A DNA stretch of 64,000 nucleotides from Manis javanica (lineage: Eukaryota; Chordata; Mammalia; Pholidota; Manidae), in the NCBI RefSeq assembly GCF_040802235.1, contig NC_133169.1:47871034-47935033 (forward strand), in the 5' to 3' direction. A program made the translations under genes and the position numbers. Shown in pieces: positions 27,001 through 38,854 of this stretch (within the stretch, counting starts at the first letter, position 1; the number at the start of each line of letters is the position of its first letter). The notes beneath the pieces are model-generated. The model saw only the letters and a list, made by a program, of their open reading frames with translations. It made no database searches and was not told the origin of the DNA.

Positions 27001-28531
27001 TGCAATCTCTGATAATTCTTTCTATTTCTGTGGTGTCCTTCATGATTTTTCCTTTCTCATGTTTGATTCTGTTTATGTGTGTAGACTCTTTTTTCTTGAT
27101 AAGTCTGGCTTGGGGTTTATCTATTTGATTTATTTTCTCAAAGAACAAGCTCTTGCTTTCATTGATTCTTTGTATTGTTTTATTCTCCTCAATTTTATTT
27201 ATTTCTGCTCTAATCTTTATTATGCCCCTCCTTGTACTGAATTTGTGTCTCCTTTGTTCTTCTTTTTCTAGTTTTATTAATTGCAAGATTGGACTGTTCA
27301 TATGGGATTGTTCTTCTCTCTTGAGGTAGGCTTGTATTGCAATATACTTCCCTCTTAGCATGGCTTTTGCTGCATTCCACAGATTTTGGGGTTCTGAATT
27401 ACTGTTTTCATTTCCTCCATATATTGCTTGATCTCTGTTTTTATTTGGTTATTGATTCATTGGTTATTTAGGGGCATGTTGTGAAGCCTCCGTGTGTTTG
27501 TGCGATTTTTTGTTTTCTTTGCAGGATTTATTTTTAATTTCATACCTTGGGGTCTGAAAAGCTGTTTGGTACAATTTCAATCCTTTTTAATTTACCAAGG
27601 CTCTTTTTGTGGCCTAGTATATGATCTATTCTTGAAAATGTTCCATGGGCACTTGAGAAGAATGTGCATCCTGTTGCTTTTTGGTGGCATGTTCTGTAGA
27701 CGTCTCAGGTCCATCTGTTCTAACGTGTTGTTCAGTGCCTCTGTCTCCTTACTTATTTTCTGTCTGGTTGATCTGTCCTTGTATTGAGTGGTGAGTTCAA
27801 GTCCCCTAAAATGAATGCATTGCCTTCTATTTCCCCTTTCAATTCTGTGAGCATTTTTTCACATTTTTGGGTGCTCTATGTTTGGTGCATGGACATTTCC
27901 AATGGTTACATCCTCTTGTTGGACTGACCCCTTCATCATTAGGTAATGTCCTTCTTTTGTTTTCTCCTGTGACTTCCTTTGTTTTGAAGTCTTTTTTTAT
28001 CTGATACAAGTACTGCAACTCCTGCTTTTTTCTCCCTATTTAGCTGCATGGAATATCTTTTTCCATCCCTTGATTTTTAATCTGTGTAGGTCTTTGGGTT
28101 TGAAGTGAGACTCTTGTGGGCAACATATGTATGGGTCTTGTTTTTTTTATCCCTTCTGTAACTCTATGTCTTTTGTTTGGTGCATTCAGTCCTTACATTT
28201 AGGGTTATTATCGATAGATATGTACTTTGCCATTGCAGGCTTTAGATTTGTGGTTACCAAAGGGTCAAGGGCATCGTCTTTAGCATCTAACAGTCTAACT
28301 TAACTTGCTTATCATGCTATTCCAAACACAATTTAAAGAATTTTTTTCTCCATTTTCTTCCTCCTCCTCTCTTTATATACTAGGTGTCATATTCTATCCT
28401 CTTTGTGTATCCCTTCACTGATTTTGAGGGTAGTTGATTTAATTTCCCATTTGCTTAGCAATTAATTGGTCTACTTTCTTTACTGTGATTTTATTTTCTG
28501 TGGTGACAGCTATTTAGTCTTTATAGCACTC

Positions 28532-29038
28532 TCATCTAGAGCAGTCCCTCCGAAATGCACCAGAGAGATGGTTTGGTTTCTGGGAGGTAAATTCCCTCAA
28601 CTTTTGCATTTTTGGAAACAGTTTAATACTTCCATCAAATTTAAATGAAAATCTTGTCAGGTACAGTATTCTTCTTTTGATGCCCTTTTGTTTCATTGCA
28701 TTAAATGTATCATGCCACTCCCTTCTGGCCTGTAAGGTTTCAGCTGACAAGTCTGATGACAGCCTGATGGGTTTCCCTTTGCATCTAGTGTTTTTCTCTC
28801 TCTGGATGCTCTGAATACTCTGTCCTTGTCCTTGATCTTTGCCATTTTTATTATTATTTGTCTTGGTGTTGTCTTCCTTGGGTCCCTTGTGTGTTGGCAG
28901 ATCTGTGCACTTCCATGGCCTGAGAGAACATTTCCTTACCCAGATTGGGATGTTTTCAGCAAATATTTCCTCAAAGACACTTTCTCTCCTTTTTTTACTT
29001 TTCTTTCTCTCCTTCTGGTACCCCTGTAATATGAACAT
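28532..29038 (-). pseudogene. L1 ORF1 remnant (RNA-binding chaperone)
   Basis: A 168-codon open frame inside the 6.3-kb L1. The C-terminal half shows SSDLSAETLQARREWHD, MKQKG and FPKMQKLREFT, the signature of the ORF1p C-terminal nucleic-acid-binding domain. The N-terminal half keeps AENIP and a Lys/Asn-rich stretch. The family ORF1p is about 300-340 residues, so the coiled-coil part is lost or shifted out of frame. Confidence 0.75.
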
Positions 29039-29517
29039 TTCTCCTTTTGGATTGGTTACACAATTCTCTTAATATGCTTTCATTCCTAGAGATCCTTTTT
29101 TGTCTCTCCACCTCAGGTTCTTTGCATTTCTGTTCCCTAATTTCTATTTCATTTATCATCTGCTATACCTCATCTTATCTGCTTTTTATATCCCTCCATT
29201 GTACGTTTCATTTAGATGCTATATTTTTCAAAGTTCTGTCTCTTTGTTGAAAACCTCCCTGAGGTCTTGAAAATTTTTCTGTAGCTCTGTGAGCATGTTT
29301 ATGATTTTTATTTTGAAATCTTTATCAGGAAGATTGGTGATTCAGTTTTACTTAGCCTTCTTTCTGGTATTTGAGGGATTTTGGTTTGTACCAGGCTTTT
29401 TGCCATTTCATATTTCTAATGAATCCTACTGAATAGTAACTTTGTGTAGGCACTGGCCTCTAGTGCCCAGAAGCTCTACTCTCCAGAGCTGTCCAGCCCC
29501 TGGAGCAAAGGCGGGGG

Positions 29518-29997
29518 TCAGAGGTGCACAGGGCCAGTGCCTTCTGGGAAAAAAGAGCACTTTCCCATCTTCCTGGCCACAGTGCCTGCCTCCAATGCCA
29601 AGGCCAGTGGGTCAAGAGGGCAGGATGGATTCTCTACGCTACACCCTTGTTGGTGCTGTAGGTGGGTCTGCCTCTGGCTGGCCTGGGATGATGTTGGGGT
29701 CAGGAGGTTTGTGAACTGATGCTGGCTGGGAAGAAGGAGCCACAGGCTGCCTATTGCACTGGGTAGGCCTTGGCACTGCATTGCCAGCCAGGGGAATGAA
29801 GTGCATGGAGCTTCTGAAAGTTCCCAATCTGCTCTGCCTAGTGTGCCAGGATGATTTTGTGCACCTGTCTTTTCTCCTGGCAGCAAACTCTGTATAATCT
29901 TTATCTCTTTAGCAGCCCTCTCATTGTTAGGAAGTCTTTCAAAGTGCCTGCCTTTCTTTTGTCCCAGTGTAGCTAGCTGTAGGGACCTGTTTTCCAC
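29518..29997 (-). other. 159-codon open frame in the L1 5' UTR, sense orientation
   Basis: Upstream of ORF1 in the 6.3-kb L1. It has no recognisable domain and is Pro/Gln/Ser-rich in part. An overlapping shorter sense frame (29639-29827, starting MGTFRSSM) has a clear counterpart in the 5' UTR of the plus-strand L1 at 50046-50252 (GTFRSF...IPLADNA). Nucleotide homology of the two UTRs explains this; coding function is unproven. Confidence 0.35.
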
Positions 29998-30395
29998 AAG
30001 TAGGTAGAATATAGTCTTTCTAAGTATTCTGCCTGTCTTTGCTTTCCAACCCCTCTAATCTCAGGAGAATCATGTAATGTGGGTTCCTGCTCACAGAGCA
30101 GATCTCCAGGGGTGGGTATTTAGGAGTCCTGGGCTTCTACTCACTCCCCCCTCCATTTCTCTTCTTCCCGCTGGTGAGTGTAGGTGGGAGAGGGCTTGTG
30201 TCACACAGGATCACAGGTTTCTTTACCCTTTCCATGAGGTCTTCTCTTTTCCCCAGATGTAAGCTGTCTGTTGCATTCTTCTTTCCGATGGTTCTTTCAG
30301 GATTAGTTGTATTTGCTGTATTTTCGTGTTATACATGGTTTTGGGAGGAGGTTTCTGCCTCACTTCTCACGCAGCCATCTTGTTTAATCCCCATA

Positions 30396-33300
30396 AGACA
30401 TTATTCTTAACAAAAATTTTGCCTTCAGTTTTTCCATCACTTTGTCCTATATCAGTTGCTAACCAAGTTGGTAGTACCAGCATATACACCAATATTTAAC
30501 AAAAACTCTAAATTCCCTTATATTTCAGTCTTGTTCATATCCCATGTCTACCATAATCTTCACTCATTTTACCAGCTAGATATGATCCTAAACCTCCAAA
30601 CTTCCTGGAACTTTATGCATATCCCTCTTTAGAACGTAACACTTTCTACCTTATAATAAATGATCTAGAACCAGCATTATCTACTGAACCCAAGGTCCTT
30701 AAATCTGATCTGCTAGTGGATAAGCAGGAGGTCTAGGCCTCTGAAGCAGGACTCAGTAGCAGAGCTATATGTCGGAACTGACACAGATGGTGCACAGCAG
30801 AAGTGAGGAAGGACCAGTCAACAAACTGGTGAAAAATAAGAACAAACTGGTATTCAAGGAGGAAGGAATCAGGACTTGAGAAAATATCTGAAGGAGTGGC
30901 CCAACACAAAAATAGGATCCGCAGAGAAAGGTTGGTAAGAGAAAACAGAGGAGGTAATAGGAGGGTTAGCATGGCAGAGCCTGGAAAGATCCCATGGCAA
31001 CAGTGTAGCTCAGTCCTTGACCAAGCCCGTTGACTAAGGCCCTAAAGGTTCTGCATCCTTTGGAACACTTAAGGGGAAGGAATATGTCTTACAAATGTGA
31101 ATTTAGAGTAGAAGACCTGGGGTGAAGTATGAACTTGACATTTTCTAGCTGTATGACTTCGCAAGGCATCACTCTGAACTTCAGTTTCCTTTTCCACAAA
31201 AAAGAAATTAACACCTGTTCACATAGTCATTCTAAAGAATAAATAATTTATGTGAAAATACTTTACAACTTTGAGAATACAAATGTAAGGTATTATTAAA
31301 ATACCGTAGTATTCTGCTGTGTAAATTAATTTTGCACGTTTTTTTAATGTGGAAAATTTTGCAGACCCATATTTAGTGATTGGATAGTGATAATTTTACC
31401 ATAAAACTTAAAAAATCTATTTGAATATAAATGTGTTGAAGGGTATTGTTCCACTATAACATTATTTGATTTCTCAGTATGAATTCAGCCATTATATTTT
31501 CTGCTTTTATTGTGTAGAAAGAACAAGCCTCAATCTCCTGTCCACCTCTGACCCCTCACCACCCCATCCCTGTGGACATGTGTGTGCGTGTATTAATTAC
31601 CTGTCAGGCCTCTGAAGCCATGCCAGACAAAATTTATTAAATCTTACCTTGACTAAACTAATCTTCAATTTCATCAAAAGTTGTGGAGTATTCAAAAAAA
31701 TCTAAGTTCCCTTTCATTTGTTTAATTAGTGGATCATTTTCGGTCTTTCCTCAAAATATGAAATTTTAAAAAGACACTTTTAAAATGAGATATTTAATAA
31801 AAGGTAATGGAGAGCAATGAATGGGAAAAGGAAAATACTGACATATGATGACTCTCTAGGGAAAAGACAGAAATTTTTGTTTAATAATACCATTAAAGTT
31901 CTACTGGAAGATGAAAAAAATGAGATATTTGACCTAGCATCCTATGAAACACCATCCATTTAAGTTCTGGTGTTCAACGTAAATGAGGTTTGAGTTAAGC
32001 AGGAGTGAAAAACAAGTGCTTAAGTTTATACACTTGCAAAAAAATAGTGGGATTTTATACAATATATTCTACATACCTGATTGCTTTTATAAGTATTAGG
32101 ATAAATAACACATGAACTATTGAACAATAAATCAGATGAAAATGAAAGAAAACATTATGTTGTGAAACCTAAACACATAAACTTTTCTTTGACCATCATA
32201 CCTCAACAAAGTTGGGGGAAAAAAAGAACTAGTATTAGTTAATAAGAAAAGAAAAGAAAACTAAAAACAGTATTAACTTATATTTAGAATGAGCTTCATC
32301 ACTACTTTTTCTATATTGGTACACTGTAATCTCTTATTACCTAAGGGGAAAATAAAAAGAAGAAATCTGAAAATAACTATCAATTTAATAATTTAAATTA
32401 AAAATTGAGGATGATGACTGAAGTGGCTGCTGCTAGAATTTTACCACTACTTTAGGATTCTGAATAAATTAATAATTTACAATCCTCTGAGTAAATTTGA
32501 ATACTTCAGAGAAAATAAATATGAAAGAGTGTTTGAATATAAAACTGAAATTCCCTTACTAAATGCTTCCTAATGTAACATTTTCTGGAATATTATCATC
32601 CAATGCAAAACATCAGGTATGAATAAATCAACAAAAAAGAATAACTTATGTAAGTGCAATGACAGTTTCAGCTAATTCAAACAGACTTTGAAGCTAAAGC
32701 CCTTAGCAGTCAGCACCTTCCCCTTTATTTAAAAAATAATATTAAATCACTGATTAAGCAGAGTTTAAGTGTATACATCAAAAGATCAAAAAATACTGAA
32801 TACTCAGTAAAAAATAACTTCCAAAACCTTAAACTTGTAGGAATCAAGTGATAACCCCAAATAAAATATCAAAATCTAATACAACTGATTAAATATTTTA
32901 AAGTAACTCAGTTGAAATCGCACAGAAGTCTGTATCTTTATGTTAGAAAATGCAAGATGTTTTTGATCAGTCTTTTGCTTTGAAATCATTCCAAAATTTA
33001 AAAGATATATATCTTCTAAAAATATACTAATTTAAAAAATTACTAGTAATATTTAATAACTAATAATTTAATACTTAAGAAAACATATTCAATTTTTAGA
33101 AAGAATACATTATTTGTTTTAAATAATTTTTGTATCCTACACAGTCACATTAGGTAATATTTTAATGTCAGTGATTTGAGACCAGTAATTAGCTGTATAG
33201 GACATGGAATAACATTACTCCTAGTATTCACACTAATTCTCTAAACAATGAATAAATAGTGATATTATCAAAACCATACTCATGAAAAATCTACTTCAAG

Positions 33301-33846
33301 TACTAAATGACGTTTCTCTCAAATTTACCCTTACAAAAAGTATTGAATCATCATGCTTATTTTATAATATATACTCATAAACAAAAGCAAACATGCACAA
33401 TTTTAATATATTTTAATGTGCACATCAAAATACAGTACACTTTCATTAATTAACAGCAGCTAATCTACAGGAATTTTTAGGGAACAGACATTGTCTTTAT
33501 AAAAAGATATTCTTAAATCCACACAATTTAAAAATTCTTCAAAAGAACTTAAGTTTGAGGACAATTACAGCTGAGAATGCTACATTATTTTTTATTTTGA
33601 ACCAATGTAAATCTGATTAGTTAGTATGACATCAATTTACTGAGTAATCATAGTATAGAAAGAGCTAAATATTCATATGACTCTTTTAAGTACAAGATTA
33701 ACCATTTAAAGCATAGAATCACTAGTAAAACTGATTATAACATAAAGGTAAGTAGAAAATATACCAAAAAAAAATACTTTGCCTGTATATACTTCAAAAA
33801 TGATGTAATTAGACATTTTAAGAAGGTAGCTCTCTTTAATACTTAC
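30396..33846. other. Intron of the UBR3-like remnant, AT-rich
   Basis: Between the L1 cluster and the 33.9-kb exon. Only a MIR copy is recognised. A 79-codon minus-strand frame at 30733-30972 shows nothing familiar. Confidence 0.55.
31100..31310 (+). repeat. MIR
   Basis: Contains tttctagctgtatgacttcg, aacttcagtttccttttcca and a aaataatttatgtgaaaata end in MIR order. Confidence 0.65.
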
Positions 33847-33931
33847 TTAACAAGACCCTTTGCCAGCTGTGCTTGCACCACCTGAGCACAAATTGCCTCC
33901 TCGATGAATTAATTCAAGTTCCAAATTGGTT
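33847..33931 (-). pseudogene. UBR3: UBR3-like exon 5 of 7, one base short with terminal in-frame TAA
   Basis: From the acceptor TTACAG the block completes the Arg codon left by the previous exon and reads TNLELELIHRGGNLCSGG, then ASTAGKGSC and TAA, directly followed by a strong GTAAGT donor. The next exon starts with AT-CAG, so it needs one leading base (A/AT, Asn). This exon therefore should be 86 bp and end TTA-A, but it is 85 bp and ends TAA. The result is a stop codon exactly at the junction and a lost frame. An alternative donor six bases upstream (TCTT/GTTAAG) would restore the frame at the cost of two residues. Either this is a true disabling deletion or a sequencing slip in a T run. 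Confidence 0.8.
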
Positions 33932-36900
33932 CTGTAAGTAAAACATTAAAATATATCTTAGTCATTAGGCTGAAGCAATATTTTAAAATTTATTTTATTG
34001 ATATGTCTGAATCAACCCAAATAGTAAAGTTCTTCAACTTTATTATTTGCTAAAGTATAGTATATGCAATATCAGTAATAATCATGTTTTATGTATTTAA
34101 AACTAAAAAGGGAAACAGTTCATCTACCCTTACTTACATGTTCATATTTCCACCTGCATAACTGCACACGTTATGGTGTAATTGTTGCAAAACCTCAACT
34201 GTTGGCAAATACTAGAATGTAGGCCTTAAGAAAAATACTGTAACACATTTCATAAACCTGCATATGAATCTGATGAAAGCATTTGCACTCCAACTGTAAG
34301 CCACTAATTAGGTAGTTTCTGTCATATAAGACACAAAGGCATACCAATTTTCCTAGCAGAGAAATGGTTGTCACTCGTTGGAGCTTAGATGGTATCTAGA
34401 AATCAGTATTAAGAAACAAAATCACTAACACTAAAGCAGCTATGAACAACACATTTAATTAACGGCAGTCTCTTTCATGGACTTCTAATATTACAGTTTA
34501 ATTAAAATATATTGTGTAACTATTAACACTGCTAAACATCAGTACCATTCATACAGATCTGAATTTATAGTACTTAGTGATTATTAGCTTACAGGATAGA
34601 AATAATTGTTAAATTGATATTTCAAAAATCAAATTAATGCAGAATTCACAGATTTATACAAAAACAGTAACAGTAAAATAGCCAATTTTGCCAAAATAAA
34701 TGAAAATTCAGAAACATAAGTTGTATTTTTACTTCAACTAATAAAAAACACACATTTAGTTGCCACAATTAAAGATGAATAAGCTAGTTTATATCTAAGA
34801 TATGCATTTAACACTCGTGGTTAGACTTCCCCCATCTTAACAACAAAACAGGGCAGTTTCAAGCTTGCACTTGGCAAGTGAATTCAAGAAAAATACCTTA
34901 TTTGATTTAAAACAAAACATTTTGAACTGTTTTCATTTTATTTTGAATACACAATGTCTGAAATGTTATTTTCATGTATTTACTTAAAAATACAAACTGT
35001 TAAAAATAATATTCCTAAGTCTGTATGTTTGCCACCCATTTCTGAAGGAATGCTTTAATGCTCTGTACTGGGTGGGGGGGACAATTTAATATTGATAATC
35101 TTCCTGCTCAGAGTTCCATCTGGTTGCTGCTGATAAGGGCATCTGTGTGACTAGGGAACTTTCCACCCTTCAGGCGATTTGCATTGCTCACTGAACTTCT
35201 AAAAACCTACCAGCAAGGAAGCAGGGACAAGGATTTCACATCAGTGGACAGAAAGTGAGCGGAGACCAGCATGTGTTCCTTCATCAAGGGGAACATAAAT
35301 GAGATCAACACATTTTGTTTTCACAAATCTTCTGTTGCCTAATCTGTAGAAAAAAATTAATGGTTATATTCTCTTATTAAAACTAAGATTTCCTAAATCG
35401 TACTTTTAAAAGAGCTACAGAAACATGATCAATTACTATAAATGAATGTTAGAACCAGAATACCAACCTTTATTTCAACATACTTTGACAAAATATTCAT
35501 TAAAATATAAATACAAGAACAATTCTGTTTATTTAATCATCAAGTAAGATATTTTAAAGGATGACAAACATGTTACCAAGAATTTTATTTTAAAGAATAA
35601 CTGAAAGAAAACTACTAAATGTAATTATTTCTGATTATGTTTGGAAGATCTCCAACACAACTTTTCACGTGAGTTAAAAACACAAAAACTACCTATCCAA
35701 AGGATAAAAATCCATATGTCAGAGGCCCTAACCATCAGCCTGCCCATATTTCATTTCATCAAAATTGTTCCTTTGACACTTCCTGGAGGAAAGAAACAAC
35801 ACAACTGCAGCACATGCCCCACGTCTGATTTTCCCTCACTGCTGAAAACCCCAGCACAGTGTTCTGCTCCTGTCCCCCTGGATGGATGCTGTAAGAATAA
35901 GATGCCCTGGCAGCAGGAGTTTTCTGGGCCTTCTTGTTCTCAGAGAAAAACAGACTCTACTTTCTGTATTTTCTAACACAAATACCTTCAAATTAGTTTG
36001 GAAGGGGAAAAAAGAGAAAATCTCTACACTGGAAAGAATGATGAGAAGGACTGCTTCCAGATTCCCATAGTGGCCACCTGGAAATCCCAGACAAAAACTC
36101 CTCCATGTCCCAGCTTCTATTTACATGACCAGGGTCTGCCTTTCCCTTCTACCCCATGTCGACACTAACTTCTATTTTTAGAGCTATAATTTGAAAAAGA
36201 AATGGGTATATATACATACACAGAGACACTCAAACACATACTGGTATAGCTTACCACCTACTGTCTGAACAAGTTACTGGTTTTCAGAGAAAAAAATATC
36301 TTCATCCATACCAGAGTCAGCTCAAGCTAACTCCTCCTTCTTAGGACAGAATAGAAGAACTTCCACATATTTTAGACCTTTATTCAAGATTTGAATTCCA
36401 GTCCTATTCTGCCAGTAATTTGCTGCATGACTTCAAATCACATTATCTCTCTACATTTTACCTATTATGTAATAAATAGTACTTGGAGAAAACATTAAGT
36501 ATGTATCTAGAGATATCCAGGGTCTACAATGCTGATGCTGGCAAAATGCGTTTTTAAGTTCTTAATTGTACCTACTTCTCCCCAGTTTCATTTTTGTTAT
36601 GGTTCTCATTCAATTAAGTTTTCTAAAATTCCTATTTGGAACTGTTTCTTAGGTACTGAACACATATTCAGTCAATCAGACTAATTCTACTGGATCTGAA
36701 AAATGAAAAGTACTCACCTCTGTTTTCTTGAGCCTGCTGCTGGCCACTAACAGAGGCTTAGAACATGCCAGTTCTCTTGCTTTTCTCCCTTACCTGATTT
36801 TCTAAACTACCTGTAGTATTTTTGGATATTACTAGATCTTTCATTAGCTTAAATGAAACAAAGTAAGATCTTCTTACTTTTTTTTTAAATAAATTAAAGT

Positions 36901-37274
36901 GGTTTACATATTACAATCTTTTAATTCTCAGTATTACCACTTTTGGGCAGTACTTCAATAGGGATTTCTTAACAACATGCTGTATATATAATATTCACAT
37001 GCATTGAGGTAGGTATCTGTCCCCAAATGCTACTATATTTTTTCCCACATATCATATAATGTTTAATAAAGCTTAACCTAATAGTTCATTAAAATAAAAA
37101 CTTCAGAAAATGAAGAAAAACTACACTTTCATACTTTTAGGAGGTTTTAAAACTAGCCATAATGTCAACCAACATTTAAAAAAGGCATCCTTTCTTCAAA
37201 TAAATATGAATGACAATAATAAAACCAATTACTTCTAATAACTAAATACAGACATGTATACTATTATTACCTAC
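33932..37274. other. Intron of the UBR3-like remnant
   Basis: Mainly AT-rich unique sequence. Two less AT-rich patches, about 35030-35310 and 35640-36130, stand out. The second has a 111-codon plus-strand frame without motifs. Neither matches a repeat or gene I recognise; they could be old repeats or conserved non-coding DNA. Confidence 0.5.
36385..36490 (+). repeat. MIR fragment
   Basis: Contains atttgaattccagtcctatt, ctgccagtaatttgctgcat and gacttcaaatcacattatct, a diverged MIR start. Confidence 0.65.
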
Positions 37275-37411
37275 CTAGCAACAGAATATGTAAAGAGAAA
37301 ATCATTGTCTGGTGAGCCTGGGATCTTGCTATAGTTTCTGTATTTCTTCTGAGTGGTATTTTTGATGTCTTTCATTACAGATTCCATTTTTTTACTTAAG
37401 TTGCTTTCTGA
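37275..37411 (-). pseudogene. UBR3: UBR3-like exon 4 of 7
   Basis: A 137-bp block with acceptor TTGGCAG and donor AG/GTAGGT, starting in phase 0 and ending with two bases of an Arg codon. It reads ESNLSKKMESVMKDIK, NTTQKKYRNYSK and PGSPDNDFLF before TYSVA(R). The frame is open throughout. Compared with UBR3 from memory there are about five replacements in 46 residues (T to S, E to K, D to N, T to I, M to T), all at positions I believe are near-invariant in mammals. That supports relaxed constraint. The block lies just after the RING in the protein and precedes the LELELIHRGG exon. Confidence 0.85.
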
Positions 37412-38653
37412 CTGCCAAAAATGCAAACATACATGTAAAATTTATTTATATTCATTTTCTCTAATAGTTTAATAGTACAATGTTTATCATATAAACACAC
37501 TAGGAAATTAAAAAGTCAAATGTACATTAGCTATCTACTATATTTAGTGCACAAATGTAAAACAGATCAAGAAACATTTTCTCTTATTTTAGAGATCTTT
37601 CATTATAATTCTACATTGTGATTGGTAACACTATAATCCAACCATGAACTAACCACATAAATTTATATCCTAAACAAATAAGTGGATGTTTTTAAAAGTA
37701 TATTTTAGAACAGTTTCCATATTTATAAAAAACTGCACTTTCATTTGAATACATTTTTCAAAGACTAATATCAATATCCCTTACTTTAAGCCTATTATTA
37801 ACACAAAAATTTCAGTTTATAAAGAAAATAATCACACACACAATAAGAACAGTCTTCAACTGAGAAAAGGAAATGCCAGGAGAGAAAGCTTTCTGAGCAG
37901 ATTTCAATGATGAATTTCTGTTTCAAAAGTCAAATATTCATAGCTTTCATAAATTTACTCCATAGAACAGACACAGCTGTCACTTCTCTCAGCGACCATA
38001 TCATAGATCTATAATGAAGGTGAAATATTTAAGAATTTAAATCAAATAAACAAATCTGACTGGATGAGATTAAAGAGGAGTTCACTTACACCAGATCCCA
38101 CAGTAAAATTGACTGACTTATGGTGAATGGTTCAATCAAGTACACAATTATTTCTCCAATACAAAGATATGCATTCACACGTGTGTAAATCTATAATTGC
38201 CCACACATAAAGTATGCATGTGTGTGGAAATATATCATCTAAATCTAATGTGCCTAATTGGTATATTTTTATGTATTTAGATTGTGCTTTACATTGCAAG
38301 ATACATGTATGTAATTTGTTTGTTTGGCTTTGTTGTTAAATATTTCAAAATCTTAAAAGAGTGTAACCATATCTAAGCTGATAGGATTTTATGATCTGGA
38401 AGATACATATTAAAACTATAACAATTCAGACTATGGAAAAGTACATCCTTTAGTTCTAATGCCTTTGGTTCTATAATTTGTTCTGTTACTCTTATTTTTG
38501 TTTTTAATAACCACAAACAGAGGAGAAAAGCCCCTAAAAGCAATTTCTACTAAATGTACAAAGTTCTGCAGTAATTTAGAAACAGAACGAAAATGAAAGC
38601 TGAAAAGCAGAGCTGAGTCAACCAGGATATTTCGGCCTCACACTGATGCTTAC
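37412..38653. other. Intron of the UBR3-like remnant
   Basis: A 1.2-kb AT-rich intron between the CPLC exon and the SNLSKKMES exon. No repeat or gene recognised. Confidence 0.6.
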
Positions 38654-38854
38654 TGGGAAGGCTCCCGGCCATCGCCGCAGCTCCTCCACTTCCTTTATGA
38701 GATCTTGGATGCTTTTGTTACTAAGACATTGCCAGACGTTATTTTCCACATTGCTTCCAGGACAACAAGGAAGGACACTGTTAGCAAACTGCCTACAGAG
38801 AGGACACGTGAATTCTCCTTTGTCCACCGAGAAGCCCTGGAGAACCTGGTCATT
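38654..38854 (-). pseudogene. UBR3: UBR3-like exon 3 of 7 (RING-H2, CPLC part)
   Basis: A 201-bp block (67 codons, phase 0 at both ends). It starts NDQVLQGFSVDKGEF, continues with the CPLCRQFANSVLPC motif that closes the RING, and ends in SIQDLIKEVEEL followed by PGAFP. The acceptor is TTTTTTAG and the donor CCA/GTAAGC. Reading on into the intron gives a short artificial tail. Differences from UBR3 as I remember it include CCPGS for CYPGS, NNVWQCL for NNPWQRP and RRW for QGR before PGAFP. The zinc-binding CPLC pair is intact. This is the single most recognisable UBR3 block in the window. Confidence 0.87.

Larger units (their letters stand above)
24084..30395 (-). mobile_element. Nearly full-length L1, about 6.3 kb, inactive
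   Basis: The minus strand carries all L1 parts in order. The 5' end near 30395 begins with an aagatggctgcgtgagaagt motif; the GC-richer 5' UTR spans about 29420-30395. ORF1 remains as a 168-codon frame (28532-29038) with the ETLQARREW and KLREFT motifs of its C-terminal domain. ORF2 is about 24600-28450, with endonuclease and reverse transcriptase broken into short frames ([34 protein letters not shown]). The 3' UTR lies next to the previous L1. Stops and frameshifts make it incapable of moving. It sits in the 17-kb intron of the UBR3-like remnant, in the same orientation as that gene. Confidence 0.92.

Noticed and set aside
35641-35976. 111-codon plus-strand frame in a less AT-rich patch
   Set aside because: No domain, no splice context and no repeat family recognised; insufficient to call a gene.
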